This document shows, one piece after another, positions 1 through 14,430 of a DNA stretch of 64,000 nt. The notes beneath the pieces were generated by a model. It worked only from the letters and a program-made list of their open reading frames with translations. It was not told where the DNA came from and did not search any database. Where the stretch lies: assembly GCA_905221605.1 (NCBI GenBank), contig CAJNDS010002516.1, forward strand, positions 312,001 to 376,000, written 5' to 3'. The DNA is from Symbiodinium natans. Its lineage: Eukaryota > Sar > Dinophyceae > Suessiales > Symbiodiniaceae. Each line of letters begins with the position of its first letter. Position 1 is the first letter of the stretch. The position numbers and the translations under genes are program-made.

Positions 1-3000
1 CTCGGTTGCTTCCAAGCTACCACCCCTTTCATACCTATAAGACAATGCACAACTGCCGTGGCTTGAGAGGAAGACGAAGGCTCGCCTACTGCTGGGCACT
101 TGAGGCAGACTGCAAAGCCTACCTCGCCCAGTCCCCCGGCACCTCCAGCAGCTTCGCACAGAATCTGGCAGGCAAGTGGTGGACTGATCTCCCTCCCTCC
201 GCGCATGCCACTCTGCAGCACGAACCTACTCCACAAAGTCCCAAGTCCGCATGCCAGGGCGACTCTGCATTGAACAGCTCGAACGAGTAAATGCTCGGAG
301 CATCTTCTCGCAGCGCCTGATGAAGACCCTAACACGCCCTCACAAAGCCCTCGTAAACCCTCACAACGGCATGGTTCTTGGTGCGTTCTTGGCGCAACCC
401 ACCTCTTTTAGACTTTTCTCCCCGTCTCTCGCCGAGACAGCAGCTAAGAAGCTTGGCGCCAGCCACCTTCGCACGGACCGTTTCGAAAGAAACGAGCCCT
501 TAAGTTCCCCCAGATGGGTCCCAAACGATTGGCCTCTTTAAGTTCTCCCGAGGGTTTTCGAAGAGCTCTGGATGAAGAGGCACATAGTTGCCTGCAAGCA
601 GCGGCATGCCGTGCAGGGACCAGAGGGGTTTCGGCTTAGAACTGGGAAAGGGAGTTGGAAACCGCGGCTTCAGAACCTGGACGTCCCGGCTTGATTCTTC
701 CCACCCCCCTGTGTGAGATTGCCATCCTGCCCCCGCCCCCCCACTGGTGTCCCAAATTGCGTGCGGAGAGAAGACCTGGAATGCAGTGGCACTGATGTCG
801 TATGGAGTTTCTAGCATCCTAGTTTCCCGAACCCTTTCTGTTTCTTCAGCAAGACTTGCTTGCAGGATGCATTGGTACTCTGTGAGGCAAGGTTGCATGA
901 GCTTTACAATCACGTGCACCTTGTCGGTATATGTCCCCGAAGAAGTACTTCCGTAGCTTTGGCTGTCCTGATCCATGCTAGTGAGGCAACCCATGCAACA
1001 AACGAGCCTTTCATAAACTGCAAGCTTCCCAATTGCCCTGTTTTGTTCCCTGTGGTCACGGCACGTGACAGTGGTGAGACTATGGGACATGCCGTGCAAC
1101 ATGCCGCTGTAGCAACACATGGCTTCTCAGAACTTGAGGTACAGTAAAGTATTTCGCTGAATAACAACCTTCTTCTCCATCAAGCTCTGCATCCATAAGC
1201 AGAAGCACGCTTCTCTATGCTAACTGCTAACTCGCCGCCGTCTCCGGCTTCGGCTATGACGGCTACGACTCTCTTTGCGGCTGCGCTTTCGGCTGCGGCT
1301 TCGCTGGGAGCCTGCACAGTTGCTGCAGCATCAGCTCAGCGTTCGGCAATTGTTGGTCTACATTTCTTGGAAGCTTGCAACTGCTGCTTCTAGCCTCCCG
1401 TTGACTGGGCCTTGATTCCCTGGACGCACAGCGCGCCGTTAAGGGAAGGACATCGCTGCCATGGCGCAGGCTTCTACATCACTGGGCAATGTCAAGTCAA
1501 GTTCACGAATCCTCGTACACATGGGATGAGAACAGGAATGTTGGACTGGAGGTTTGATTCAGATTTGTTCGATATAACTGAAGTAGGCACATGGTGCGGG
1601 ACACTGGCTGGCATCAGAGTGGAACTTGGCCCAATCGCATCAGCATCAAATCTCTCTTGACATGAAACATCCTCGGCTCAGTTCTGGGGCAAAAGCCCCA
1701 CAAGCAGTCACACGCGTTCGCCTTTGCCAGTAGCAGCCTCACCTTCGGCCATGCTTTGGGTGGCACAGCTTCTGGAAGGCCTGGCGCATCTGCCAACCAT
1801 CCTTTTTGCCGCAGCGTGTGCAATTGGATCATACTTGCAAGCTTCCACCATGCCTGCCTGAAGGGCACCAAGCCTTGCAATTGACGCGTCAGTACTCAAG
1901 CATAAGCATGTGTTTAGGGCTCTCAGGGACCCCATCATGGACTGACTCAGGACAGTGCCAGAAGCAGAAGGGCAAAAAGAGAACCTAATTGGCAAGTGCA
2001 AGTTTCCATAATGTATCCTTAACCCAAAATCTACTTGCGCACTTGCCTGAGCTGAGGCGAGTATGTATGCCTGGCACCAAGGTGCAAATACAACTCATTG
2101 GTCGGTGTGACCACTACCAACACAGCTAATGTGGAAGGTGGACACGCCCAGTGCGGCTGCCGCCTTGCAGGCGCATGCTCTTCGTGTATACAATGCAAAC
2201 GGAATCAACCCAAATATCCCTGAGTGGAGCGAGTACACAGCTTGCACCAGGGTCAGCACACAAACAGCAAATGCCCGGGCTTCTCTCCGGAGGCCTGCGA
2301 AAGCAGCCGACAACGACAGCAAGCCCTCAGACAAGCGTCCTCCCCTAATCCTGAACGCCGGGGCTGCCTGGGATGGTCGTGACGTGGCACTGCGTGGGGC
2401 GCCGACTGACAAGTCGAACTGAACTGACCCTCACATGTGGTGTGGTTGCCTAGGCAAGCTTGTTGCATCGAAGCTCAAACCCTTCAAACTATTTGTTCGA
2501 CGCATTCTTCCTGAAGTCTAGTATGCCCGACCCAGACAGCTGGACTCGTCGCCTGCAAAGCCACATCGGCGCTGGACAGAGCCGCGCTATTGGATTGCTT
2601 GTCATATACAAGCCAAAGTGCCGTCGCAACATCGCACTGTTGAGCGTTTATCGCCGGCAAGCAAGTCGTTCTTTCCGTGCGAGACGAGATGTGCACAAGC
2701 GCCGATGAATGAATGACGTTTGCGGCGTCGAGTACACTTCAGCAACTAAATGCAAACGCAAAGTTTTTCGCGGATAAGCAGTGCGTCACATCATGTGCAG
2801 CCACCCTCGCTATATGGAACCGCTCGTGTCTGTGGCGACATCGTCGCGCAAGAGTGCTGCCTGCTGTAGACCGCTGGCCACCAAAAACCCCTTTTCAAAT
2901 GGCTCTTTCAAGGTCTTCAGCGAGACGTTTTTCACACGAAAATCACACTGCAGCGACCATCAGCAGCGACCGGATCTCAAACTACTCGGGTTCTCAGGAA

Positions 3001-3448
3001 CCTTGAACATAAAATCTAATAGCCACATGATGTCACCTGCGTGCGGGTTTTCGGGTTTGTGTACAAGCGATCTCCATCGATCCCTATCCTGGGCTCAAAG
3101 GCAAACCGCCCTAGACAACTCATTGCACGTACCAATTGTTGTGGAACAGGAATGTGCATGTACGAATATCTGCCTGAGTAGGAATCCGGAAAAAAGACTG
3201 CATGGCCGTGCTTCAGTGAGGCCTGACTCAGCCCTGTGGGCACGTGGTCTGCTGACCCTATTTGATGTCCCAAAAGGGCCTCCCTGGGCTCGATAGCTCT
3301 GTGGGAATACACAAGCCGGACTTGAACTGTTTTGCGAATATGTTGAGATGAGAGGATGTAAGGGAGAGTTTTCCATTGCATACACGAGGATGAATTGAAT
3401 AATTGCACGGACACTTGCAACTTCCATGGGGAGTGAAGGGCTGTTGTG
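1..3448. other. gene-poor region, no supported gene
   Basis: Only short overlapping open frames on both strands are present, none with a recognisable domain, motif or convincing codon pattern. A stretch near 1215-1320 is an imperfect GGCTRCG-type repeat. Bases near 2655-2700 resemble bases near 8893-8945 (shared run around TTCTTTCCGTGCGA), so part of this region belongs to a dispersed repeat family. Nothing else could be supported. Confidence 0.5.
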
Positions 3449-3688
3449 AGAAGGGCGTGTGCAACATCTACCTGTGTCCAGGAGTCTTGTAAGGAGGGGG
3501 AGGAAAAGACACCGCGATCTGTATAAGGCGAGGTGTTCACACCGATCCTTATTAAGGTTGCACGCCTTGTTTGTGTCCTTCAATTCGTGGAGGAAACGAT
3601 TCAGCTGATCAGCCGAGCTCGGAAGTAGAACCATATCAGCACACTCCATATCCCAGAGTGGAGGGAGAGGTGCGGAAAAGATCTTGAG
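3449..3688 (-). repeat. LINE reverse-transcriptase relic, copy 1
   Basis: About 240 bp matching 8948-9184 in direct orientation with a few substitutions and small indels. Read on the minus strand it encodes a segment containing ADMVLLPSSADQLNRFLHEL followed by an ACNLNKDRCEHL-like stretch. This resembles the YADDMVLL...SS catalytic motif C of LINE reverse transcriptases plus the downstream motif D (N-L-x-K-x-E). One Asp of the ADD pair is missing, so the copy is dead. The family assignment is inference from this motif alone. Confidence 0.5.
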
Positions 3689-7126
<3,438 letters not shown>

Positions 7127-7870
7127 TTAAAAAGGTAAAACAAAGGTAAAACAAAGGTGGTCATGCAAAGGTGGAAAAAAGGTGATGCTTCATATGCAAA
7201 GGTGAAAAAAAGTGACGCTGGATATGAGAGGTAACAGAGAGGTGGTAATGCTAATGCTAAAGCGGAAGCATGTGATGCTGGATATGAAAGGTAAAAGAAA
7301 GTGGCGGTGCAGCGGCGGCGGCGGTGGTGCGGCGGCGCAGCGGCGACGGGGTCGGGGGGGGGGGGGGGGGGGGGGGGGCGGCGGCCCCACCTATGGCTCC
7401 ACCTTTGTTTCACCTCTGTCTCCACCTTTGTCTCCACCTTTGTTCCACCTTTGTTCCACCTTTGTTCCACCTTCGTTTCACCCTTTTTCACCTTTTGTTC
7501 ACCTTTTTTTCTCACCTTTTTCCTAGGAAAAATGCGACTCGGACGTGCCCCAACCCCGACGGATCTCGACCCCCGCCCGGCGCCCGTGCAAAAAGTGGCG
7601 AAAAGGTGGCCGCCACGCCCCACGCCACCCAAAAGGTGGCCAAGCAGGCTCGTCCCTACCGGCAGCGGCAGCATACCCTACTCCCACACCTCTTCCCTTC
7701 CCCCGACGAACCACATTCACCTTTAGGTTATCCTCCCTACCTTTTTCCTACCTTTCCCATTCACCTTTAGTTTACCTTTCGCTCACCTTCGCTGTCCCCC
7801 ACACCTCCTCCCTTACCTTTTTTCTACCTTTCCCCGTTCATCTTTAGTTTACCTTTGTTTCAGCTTTGTT
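7127..7870. repeat. fold-back built from AAAGGTGRA/TYCACCTTT repeats around a G25 run
   Basis: The left arm (about 7127-7310) is made of AAAGGTAAAAC and AAAGGTGGAAA units. The right arm (about 7395-7865) is made of the reverse complement, CCACCTTTGTT and TTCACCTTT. Between them lie GGC-rich trinucleotide repeats and a run of 25 G at 7354-7378. The whole is a large imperfect inverted repeat with purine-rich and pyrimidine-rich arms, like a fold-back element or diverged hairpin minisatellite. Pro/Gly-rich frames across it are artefacts. Confidence 0.75.
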
Positions 7871-8947
7871 AATTATTTTGTTCAACCCAGAATATACCAA
7901 TTAGCACTTCACAACCCTAAGTGCAACAAGACGACGGCACATTGGGGAATAGCACTCAGCATTCAGCAGCATTGCTTCCGTGATGCGGGTACTCGCTGCT
8001 ACAGCCGCAGAAGACCCCGTGCTTTGCCGGGTTCAGCCAGCTCATGACACGCGACAATTTCAACTTGTGTAGTTGTCGGACTGCTCTCCAACTGCTGTTC
8101 AAGCCTGTAGCGTTTTGATTACCCACGCTCACGCAGCCGTCACTGCTGCTGAAGAAACTGTTGTTGTAGCAGTTAAACGTTTTGGTTGTCAACGAAAGCT
8201 TATGAGCACCTACGAAAGCAAGCGCGCCCTGGCTGCTTTCTTCTTTCATGGAGCCGGCAGTCGGTCCAGGTTTATGCAGAACACTGAAACGTTGCTTTGT
8301 GGCCCTGAGCCTACGAAATCCTGACAAGGCATTGGGCGCGTGCAAAGTCCTCTTGTGCATTGACACGTGGTGCACAGCGCATGTCCTGGGCTGCGTGTGC
8401 TGCAGGAGCCAAGGGCGCCGCGCGAGCTGGATACCTTCCTGTTGCAGGTGGAAAACCGTACACTCCTCAGAATTGTCGTAGCAAGTTCGCAAGTAGTCTT
8501 GGCATTAGCCTGTGCATTTGGTGTGGAACTGCCTTGACGTTGCGCAGGTCTTTTCATGACATAAACACTGACGATGAGAAAGAATGGGCAGCACCACTCT
8601 CAGACAGAATTGCAGCAGCGCCGCTTTCTTGCAGCAAGGAGCGTTTTGCTGCCGGAAGCCGCAAGGATGGATCTCAGAACAACGCGACGTCTGACATTGA
8701 GGATCTCTATAACGCAGATTGGTCTGCTACGGCGACATCTCCGAGGTAAGTCTCGCGTCTTCGTGGCGTTTTGCTTGTAGCACGAAGTGTTGCAGGAAGG
8801 GCTCTTCATCGACAGGGAAGGCCTTGTGTGTCCTGTGCTGGAAACCATGCTGGGAGTGCTTCAAATTCAAAGCGAATCAGTTCTTGATCCCTGATAAGCA
8901 AGTAGTTCTTTCCGTGCGAAACGAGACTTGCACGAGCGCCGATGTGA
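7871..8947. other. no supported gene
   Basis: A 178-codon minus-strand frame at 7956-8492 is open but has no recognisable domain and ordinary composition. I could not decide whether it is an exon. Nothing else was seen. Confidence 0.3.
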
Positions 8948-9184
8948 AAAGGGCGTGTGCAACATCTACACGTGTCCAGGAGTCTTGTAAGGAGGGAGAG
9001 GAAAAGATACCGCGATCTGTATAAGGCGAGGTGTTCACACCGATCCTTATTGCAGGCCTTGTTTGTGTCCCTCAATTCGTGGAGGAAACGATTCAGCTGA
9101 TCAGCCGAGCTCGGAAGTAGAACCATATCAGCATACTCCCTATCCCAGAGTGGAGGGGGGGGGAGGTGCGAAAAGGATTTTGAG
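8948..9184 (-). repeat. LINE reverse-transcriptase relic, copy 2
   Basis: Second copy of the repeat at 3449-3688, same orientation. The minus-strand translation again shows EYADMVLLPSSADQLNRFLH, matching LINE RT motif C with one Asp lost, so both copies descend from an already defective ancestor. It differs from copy 1 by scattered substitutions and small indels, including a longer G run near 9155-9163. Confidence 0.5.
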
Positions 9185-10372
9185 GTATCTTTCGCACATA
9201 AGCCCAAAAGCAAACATACATAAGGTGAAACGTCTGGCACGTGTGCATGTGCCTTGAACAGCTGGAGTGGTCGGCTTTTTGCGGAGATATGACAAAATGA
9301 CCCATTAAGCATTCCTTCCATGCGAGTCCAAAGCACCAGTCCAGAAGGAACGTGTCATGACTAAATGGTTGACTTCTGCAGTGCTGTGCATGAAAAGGTT
9401 TGCCCCCGCTGCGAAGCCACTTTCGACGCAGCTTCTCCGCAGTGCCTACGATTCCTCGTGACAATGGTTTCGCACCGACATATGGAAAGGGACAGCACAC
9501 GATGCAGGTTCACGAGGCTGGAGAAGTTTCTGACAAGGCACACGTTTGTCATTCCGCACCACGCAGATGACTTCCTTGTGCAAGCCAGAACTGCTGCACC
9601 GCAAAGTTCTCTGCCATACCAGGCCAAGCCTAGCCCATTCACCCATTCGTCGCGATTGGGAGGTTGCAGCGAAGCCGTAGCCTGAAGGCCGGGGAGCCTC
9701 ATGGCATCATGCTTGGATAGTATCCATCCAGGCCATGATGGTCTTACACGATGACTGTACGCAAAGCATCAACTTGAGACCCTGTTTGGCCTGCACTGGT
9801 GGTGCAGAGAGACAGTCCGCTGGAAAGAGTGATTGCCTCCTTTGACTTATATGTACAGAGCTGGACGCTGCCCAGATGACTTCCGTGTGCACATCGTTCT
9901 TCGCATTGGCCAGATTTGTTTGACTCTTCCTGTTGACCCATTGGTATTGGGCAGGTTGCAGACAAGCAGCCTGAAGTCGTTTGGGAGCCTCACAACCAGG
10001 CAATCAACAGGGTGACTTTTCGCAAGTCCGCGAATTGGACCCCTTTGCGCACTGCCTTTGTGCTGTGAAGCAGCGACTTGGCAAGCATGATCGCCATGTT
10101 TGAACCGATTTCTTTCTGTATGGCCACAGTCCACGGCAGCGGTGACAGCAAATCGTGTCGCATGTCTTCAGCTCCAAGTCCTGCCGCGACGGTGCGCCAA
10201 CTCCTACTGCGATTCAGAAAGCTCCGGGCGCCAAGCTCTCCATCGCGCAGCGACTTTCTACCATCAGAAAAAAAAACGCTCGACAAGCCCAAGCAGCCCA
10301 GGACCAATACAATCCCTTCGAATCCCTCAAGCGTGTCTACTGAAAGGCAGTCAAGACACCCAGTAGCAGAGT
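9185..10372. other. no supported gene; faint internal duplication
   Basis: Short frames only. Bases about 9565-9715 and 9865-10005 are weakly similar (shared GATGACTTCC and GGGAGCCTCA segments), suggesting an old local duplication. No domain is recognised. Confidence 0.3.
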
Positions 10373-10522
10373 ATCCCTAGACCCTAAACTCCCTTACCCC
10401 TAAACCTTAAACCCGAAACTCCCTTGACCCTAAACTCCCTGAATCCCAACTCCCTAAACCAGAACCCCAAACCCCAAACTCCCTAAACCCGAAACCCTAA
10501 CTCTAAACCCGAAACCCGCTCA
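10373..10522. repeat. degenerate interstitial telomere-like repeat (CCCTAAA)n
   Basis: About 150 bp dominated by variants of CCCTAAA and CCCGAAAC (for example ACCCTAAACTCCCTTACCCC). The complementary TTTAGGG is the Arabidopsis-type telomere repeat, reported also for dinoflagellates. The array is degenerate and internal, so it is an interstitial relic, for example from break healing or an old end fusion, rather than a present-day end. Confidence 0.75.
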
Positions 10523-10588
10523 TGGAGGATGCCGCCTCTCGTTTCGGAGAGACCTGGGAAGGCCCAGCAGCGGAGAGCAGGCTTTCAT

Positions 10589-10670
10589 ATAGTCTCCATG
10601 GTAATTCCTTTTTCGGTTGACCAAGAGATTGGTTAGGATCCTGTAAACAAGGAACTACAATGGAGACTAT
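10589..10670. repeat. short inverted repeat (20 bp arms)
   Basis: Arm 10589-10608 (ATAGTCTCCATGGTAATTCC) is an 18/20 reverse complement of arm 10651-10670, separated by 42 bp. It lies between the telomere-like tract and the 3' end of the LRR gene. It could be a small hairpin terminator, or the ends of a miniature inverted-repeat element. Confidence 0.5.
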
Positions 10671-10828
10671 AGGTAGAGTTGCACATGATTTAAATTTCGC
10701 AGGCTTTCGTCTCCAGCAGTGGTCGAGTTGCCTCGGGCTTCTGGGCTCAGCCCTGCAGAAGATATGCTCTTTCTAAGCAATCAAGATCAATTAAAACAAA
10801 GGAGCACCATGCAACACAAACCGAGGCG

Positions 10829-11585
10829 TCAAGAAGCCTCGCAGCTGCAATTTTCACAGCTCATGGTGGCCTCAACACAGTGCTTCACTTGCCATGCCAG
10901 CTTGTTGTTGCTCAAAGACAGCCTCTGAAGCGAGGTCAAGCCCTGGAAGACTCTTTCCGGCAGCTCTCCCAGCTTGTTGTTGCTCAAATACAGCCTCTGA
11001 AGCGAGGTCAAGCCCTGGAAGACTCCTTCCGGCAGCTCTCCCAGCCTGTTGTTGCTCAAATACAGCCTCTGAAGCGAGGTCAAGCCCATGAAGCGAGGTC
11101 AAGCCCTGAAAAACTCCTTCCGGCAGCTCCGCCAGCCTATTTCCGTGCAAATACAGCGTGTGAAGCGAGGTCAAGCCCTGGAAGACCGCGTCCGGCAGCT
11201 CTCCCAGCCTGTTGTTGCGCAAACACAGCGTCTGAAGCGAGGTCAAGCCCTGGAAGACCGCGTCCGGCAGCTCTCTTAGCATGGTGCCGCGCAAATCCAG
11301 CGTCTGAAGCGAGGTCAAGCCCTGGAAGACCGCGTCTGGCAGCTCTCCCAGCAGCCTATTTCTGCGCAAATACAGCGTGTGAAGCGAGGTCAAGCCCTGG
11401 AAGACCGCGTCCGGCAGCTCTCCCAGCCTGTTATTGTGCAAATCCAGCGTCTGAAGCGAGGTCAAGCCCTGGAAAACTCCTTCCAGCAGCTCCGCCAGGT
11501 TGTTGAAGGCCAAATCCAGCGTCTGAAGCGAGGTCAAGCCCTGTAAGACCGCGTCTGGCAGCTCTCCCAGCCTGTTATTGTGCAT
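10829..11585 (-). pseudogene. frame-broken C-terminal part of the LRR gene
   Basis: Continuation of the upstream LRR gene in two other frames. At about 11583 the repeat unit lacks two bases compared with its sister units (TGTTATTGTGCATCC where the others read TGTTATTGTGCAAATCC), which moves the LRRs into the frame 10872-11585. Near 11089 a partial duplication of GAAGCGAGGTCAAGCCC shifts them again, into a frame ending at 10829 (TAA/TAG side not domain-like). Both segments still read as about nine LRRs of the GLTSLQxLxLxxNxLxELPxxVFQ type, ending in a short Cys-containing tail. A length change by unequal recombination in the minisatellite explains both breaks. Assembly error in the repeat is the alternative. 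Confidence 0.65.
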
Positions 11586-13449
11586 CCAGCGTCTGAAGCG
11601 AGGTCAAGCCCTGGAAGACCGCGTCTGGCAGCTCTCCCAGCAGCCTATTTCCGTGCAAATACAGCGTGTGAAGCGAGGTCAAGCCCTGGAAGACCGCGTC
11701 CGGCAGCTCTCCCAGCCTGTTATTGTGCAAATCCAGCGTCTGAAGCGAGGTCAAGCCCTGGAAAACTCCTTCCGGCAGCTCCGCCAGCTTGTTGTCGAGC
11801 AAATACAGCGTCTGAAGCGAGGTCAAGCCCTGGAAGACCGCGTCCGGCAGCTCTCCCAGCCTGTTGTTGCGCAAATACAGCGTCTGAAGCGAGGTCAAGC
11901 CCTGGAAGACCGCGTCCGGCAGCTCTCCCAGCCTGTTGTTGCTCAAATACAGCCTCTGAAGCGAGGTCAAGTGCTGGAAAACTCCTTCCGGCAGCTCCGC
12001 CAGGTTGTTGAAGGCCAAATCCAGCGTCTGAAGCGAGGTCAAGCCCTGTAAGACTTCTTCCGGCAGCTCCGCCAGCTTGTTTTCGAGCAAATCCAGCGTC
12101 TGAAGCGAGGTCAAGCCCTGGAAGACCGCGTCCGGCAGCTCTCTTAGCATGGTGCCGCGCAAATCCAGCGTCTGAAGCGAGGTCAAGCCCTGGAAGACCG
12201 CGTCTGGCAGCTCTCCCAGCAGCCTATTTCCGTGCAAATACAGCGTGTGAAGCGAGGTCAAGCCCTGGAAGACCGCGTCCGGCAGCTCTCCTAGCATGTT
12301 ATTGTGCAAATCCAGCGTCTGAAGCGAGGTCAAGCCCCGAAAGACCGCTTCCGGCAGCTCTCTCAGCGCGATGCCGTGCACATCCAGTTTTAGAAGCCCG
12401 GTCAAGCCCTGGAAGACCGCTTCCGGCAGCTCTACCAGCCAGTTGTTGGTCAAATCCAGTGTCTGAAGCGAGGTCAAGCCCGCAAAGGTGCGGTTGGAGA
12501 CGGTGTCGAGATTGTTGTTGCTGAGGTCCAGGACACGGAGGCTGTGGAGCTGGGCGAAGGTGCCGTCCTCCAAGGCCTTCAGCTCGTTCTCGCTGACATC
12601 CAGCACTTCCAGCCGAGGGTTCTGCGCGAAGTCCGGCAAACGCGTTAGCAGGTTCCCACTCACGATGATGAAGCCATTGCGGGTCTTGCCACCTAGAAGG
12701 AGCTGTTCCAGGTTGAGCAGCGGTTTGAGAACCTGGGTGGGGAGGTCGGCGAGATTGTTTTGGCTGAGCGACAGGACGCGCAGCTGCGCCAGGCCGCCGA
12801 AGGCCTCATCCTCCAGCTGCTCGAGGTTGTTTCTGCCCAGGTGCAGGACTTCAAGGCAGCTCAGGCGCCGGAATCTCTTGGGTGGCAGGGAGGTCAATGT
12901 GCTGTTGGTCAAAGATAGCCGTCGCAGAGAGCAGCCAAAAGGGTCGAAGGCTTCTTCGGCGACGCTGGCAAGGTCGGTCAGGACCAGCTCCGACTGTCGG
13001 AGTGCGGCTGCTAACCCGCAGCTTGCCAGGCGGGGCCTCGCCCCCTGAGAGCAGCGGCACGGGAAGCATCTGAAGTCGCCGGAGTGGCCAGGGTACATGT
13101 CCGGGGAGCGAAGCAACAGAAAAAGTACCAGCAGCAGGATGGGGGAGTACAGTGCCCTGAGGCATCTCAGCACGAGCCGGCCATTACCGGAAAAAAAGAT
13201 CGTGCTGTCAGTTTGCTTCGATTGCTCTGGCTTCACAGAATGGCTTTCGCCCTGACTGCCCAAATCCCTGGCACGCTCGACGGAGCGGCAGGCACAACAG
13301 GTGTGCGCAATGCTGATGTACACCGCCAGGTACTGCAGGATGTCACCGGGAAAGGCGAAGCTTGGGCTTATGCCTCGTAAAGCACACATGGCCCGAGCTT
13401 GTATCGAAAGTTCTGGTGACACTACATTCGTGCTCATGACTACCATCAT
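11575..13449 (-). CDS. leucine-rich-repeat protein, probably membrane-anchored or secreted
   Basis: Intronless 624-codon frame opening with ATG at 13449. Residues 1-105 are unremarkable. A hydrophobic stretch (YSPILLLVLFLLL) at about 108-120 can be a signal anchor or, from a later start, a signal peptide. It is followed by a Cys cluster (CFPCRCS) like an LRR N-terminal cap, then about 19 LRRs to the end. The first eight or so are diverse (LxxLxLxxNxL). The later ones are nearly identical 24-residue units with GLTSLQTLDLxxNxLxELPxxVFQ, encoded by a 72 bp minisatellite. A three-unit block containing LRGTMLRELPDAV recurs, so block duplications occurred. The frame ends at a two-base deletion and LRRs continue in other frames to 10829. 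LRR proteins of this type bind proteins or glycans; no partner is shown here. Confidence 0.75.
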   Translation of the reverse strand: MMVVMSTNVVSPELSIQARAMCALRGISPSFAFPGDILQYLAVYISIAHTCCACRSVERARDLGSQGESHSVKPEQSKQTDSTIFFSGNGRLVLRCLRALYSPILLLVLFLLLRSPDMYPGHSGDFRCFPCRCSQGARPRLASCGLAAALRQSELVLTDLASVAEEAFDPFGCSLRRLSLTNSTLTSLPPKRFRRLSCLEVLHLGRNNLEQLEDEAFGGLAQLRVLSLSQNNLADLPTQVLKPLLNLEQLLLGGKTRNGFIIVSGNLLTRLPDFAQNPRLEVLDVSENELKALEDGTFAQLHSLRVLDLSNNNLDTVSNRTFAGLTSLQTLDLTNNWLVELPEAVFQGLTGLLKLDVHGIALRELPEAVFRGLTSLQTLDLHNNMLGELPDAVFQGLTSLHTLYLHGNRLLGELPDAVFQGLTSLQTLDLRGTMLRELPDAVFQGLTSLQTLDLLENKLAELPEEVLQGLTSLQTLDLAFNNLAELPEGVFQHLTSLQRLYLSNNRLGELPDAVFQGLTSLQTLYLRNNRLGELPDAVFQGLTSLQTLYLLDNKLAELPEGVFQGLTSLQTLDLHNNRLGELPDAVFQGLTSLHTLYLHGNRLLGELPDAVFQGLTSLQTLDAQ

Positions 13450-14373
13450 TACTTTACTATATTATTGTTATGCTACAGCATTAATAAGTCTGCTCAAGCT
13501 GCTGTTGCTGAGGTCCAGCTCCTCCGCATTCCCGAAGTTGCCACGCACGGTCATCTCCAGCGTCAGCTCGGACATGGCAGTCACCTGAGCCGTGCTTAAC
13601 TCCCGGCACCCCCTTCTCTAAACCTTGCTTTTCCTGTCAAGGAGCCACGGCGAGCAAGTAGGTGAGCAAGTACCCCAGATCCATCACCACGTCCATGACG
13701 GCAGCACCTCGGCTTTGTCCCCCGCACGCAGACACGCTGTCTACTTCCCCTCACCGTCACTCGCTCGCACTCACTCCGAGGAGCCGTAGCGACACCAGCG
13801 GGAATCTGGCCGCACAAAGAGAATGCTCGGGTAAAGGCTGTTGAAGGCCAGCAGCGCGCAGAAGATCCAGAAGTATCGTTTCAGTGGTGAGGCTGCTGGG
13901 ATGTTCTGATGCATTGCAAATGCGACGGTTCCTCCCAGAAGCGGTACCTGGGCGGGAGTGCGGCCTGCACGTCTTGGATTGCATTGATTTAGACGCTTAC
14001 TGGTGTACTGCGAGCACTTTGTATGATCCCGAAAATTTTGGGGAGCACCAGAGGCATCTTTCCTACGATTCGTGAGAACGACCGCCTTCCCGAAGGCTTG
14101 CAGGAGGACGGTCATTATCTGGATCACTGCGACCTTCAAGGCACTCAGGTCAAACAAGCGCACGAAATGATTGAGCAGAGCTGAGCTGCACGAACACAAT
14201 TGCAGGGAGCTGCTTCCAAAACGCCCTGCCTTGATAATGTAACAGTCGCCATGGACTCCAAAGTGCCGCTCAAAGATGATCTGGGAAGGTTTCAGCCTGC
14301 ACTTGCTGCTTTTCATGAAAATGAAGATCCCTAGATATCACAAATTAAAAATTCAAGGAAATTTGGACAGCTG
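13450..14373. other. no firmly supported gene
   Basis: A 181-codon minus-strand frame (13771-14316) contains two hydrophobic stretches (around LLGGTVAFAM and YFWIFCALLAFNSLYPSILF), so part of it could be an exon of a membrane protein. No family was recognised and it lacks supporting context. Confidence 0.25.
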
Positions 14374-14430
14374 CGCTTCTGACCCCTGCCAGCAACCCTT
14401 AGAGGCCTCTCACTGCGCTCCTGACCCCTT
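14374..14430. repeat. partial minisatellite copy, left flank of the WW-like ORF
   Basis: Carries CCTGCCAGCAACCCTTAGAG and TCTCACTGCGCTCCTGACCC, the same unit as the array at 15046-15245. The WW-like ORF therefore sits between copies of one repeat. Confidence 0.7.
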
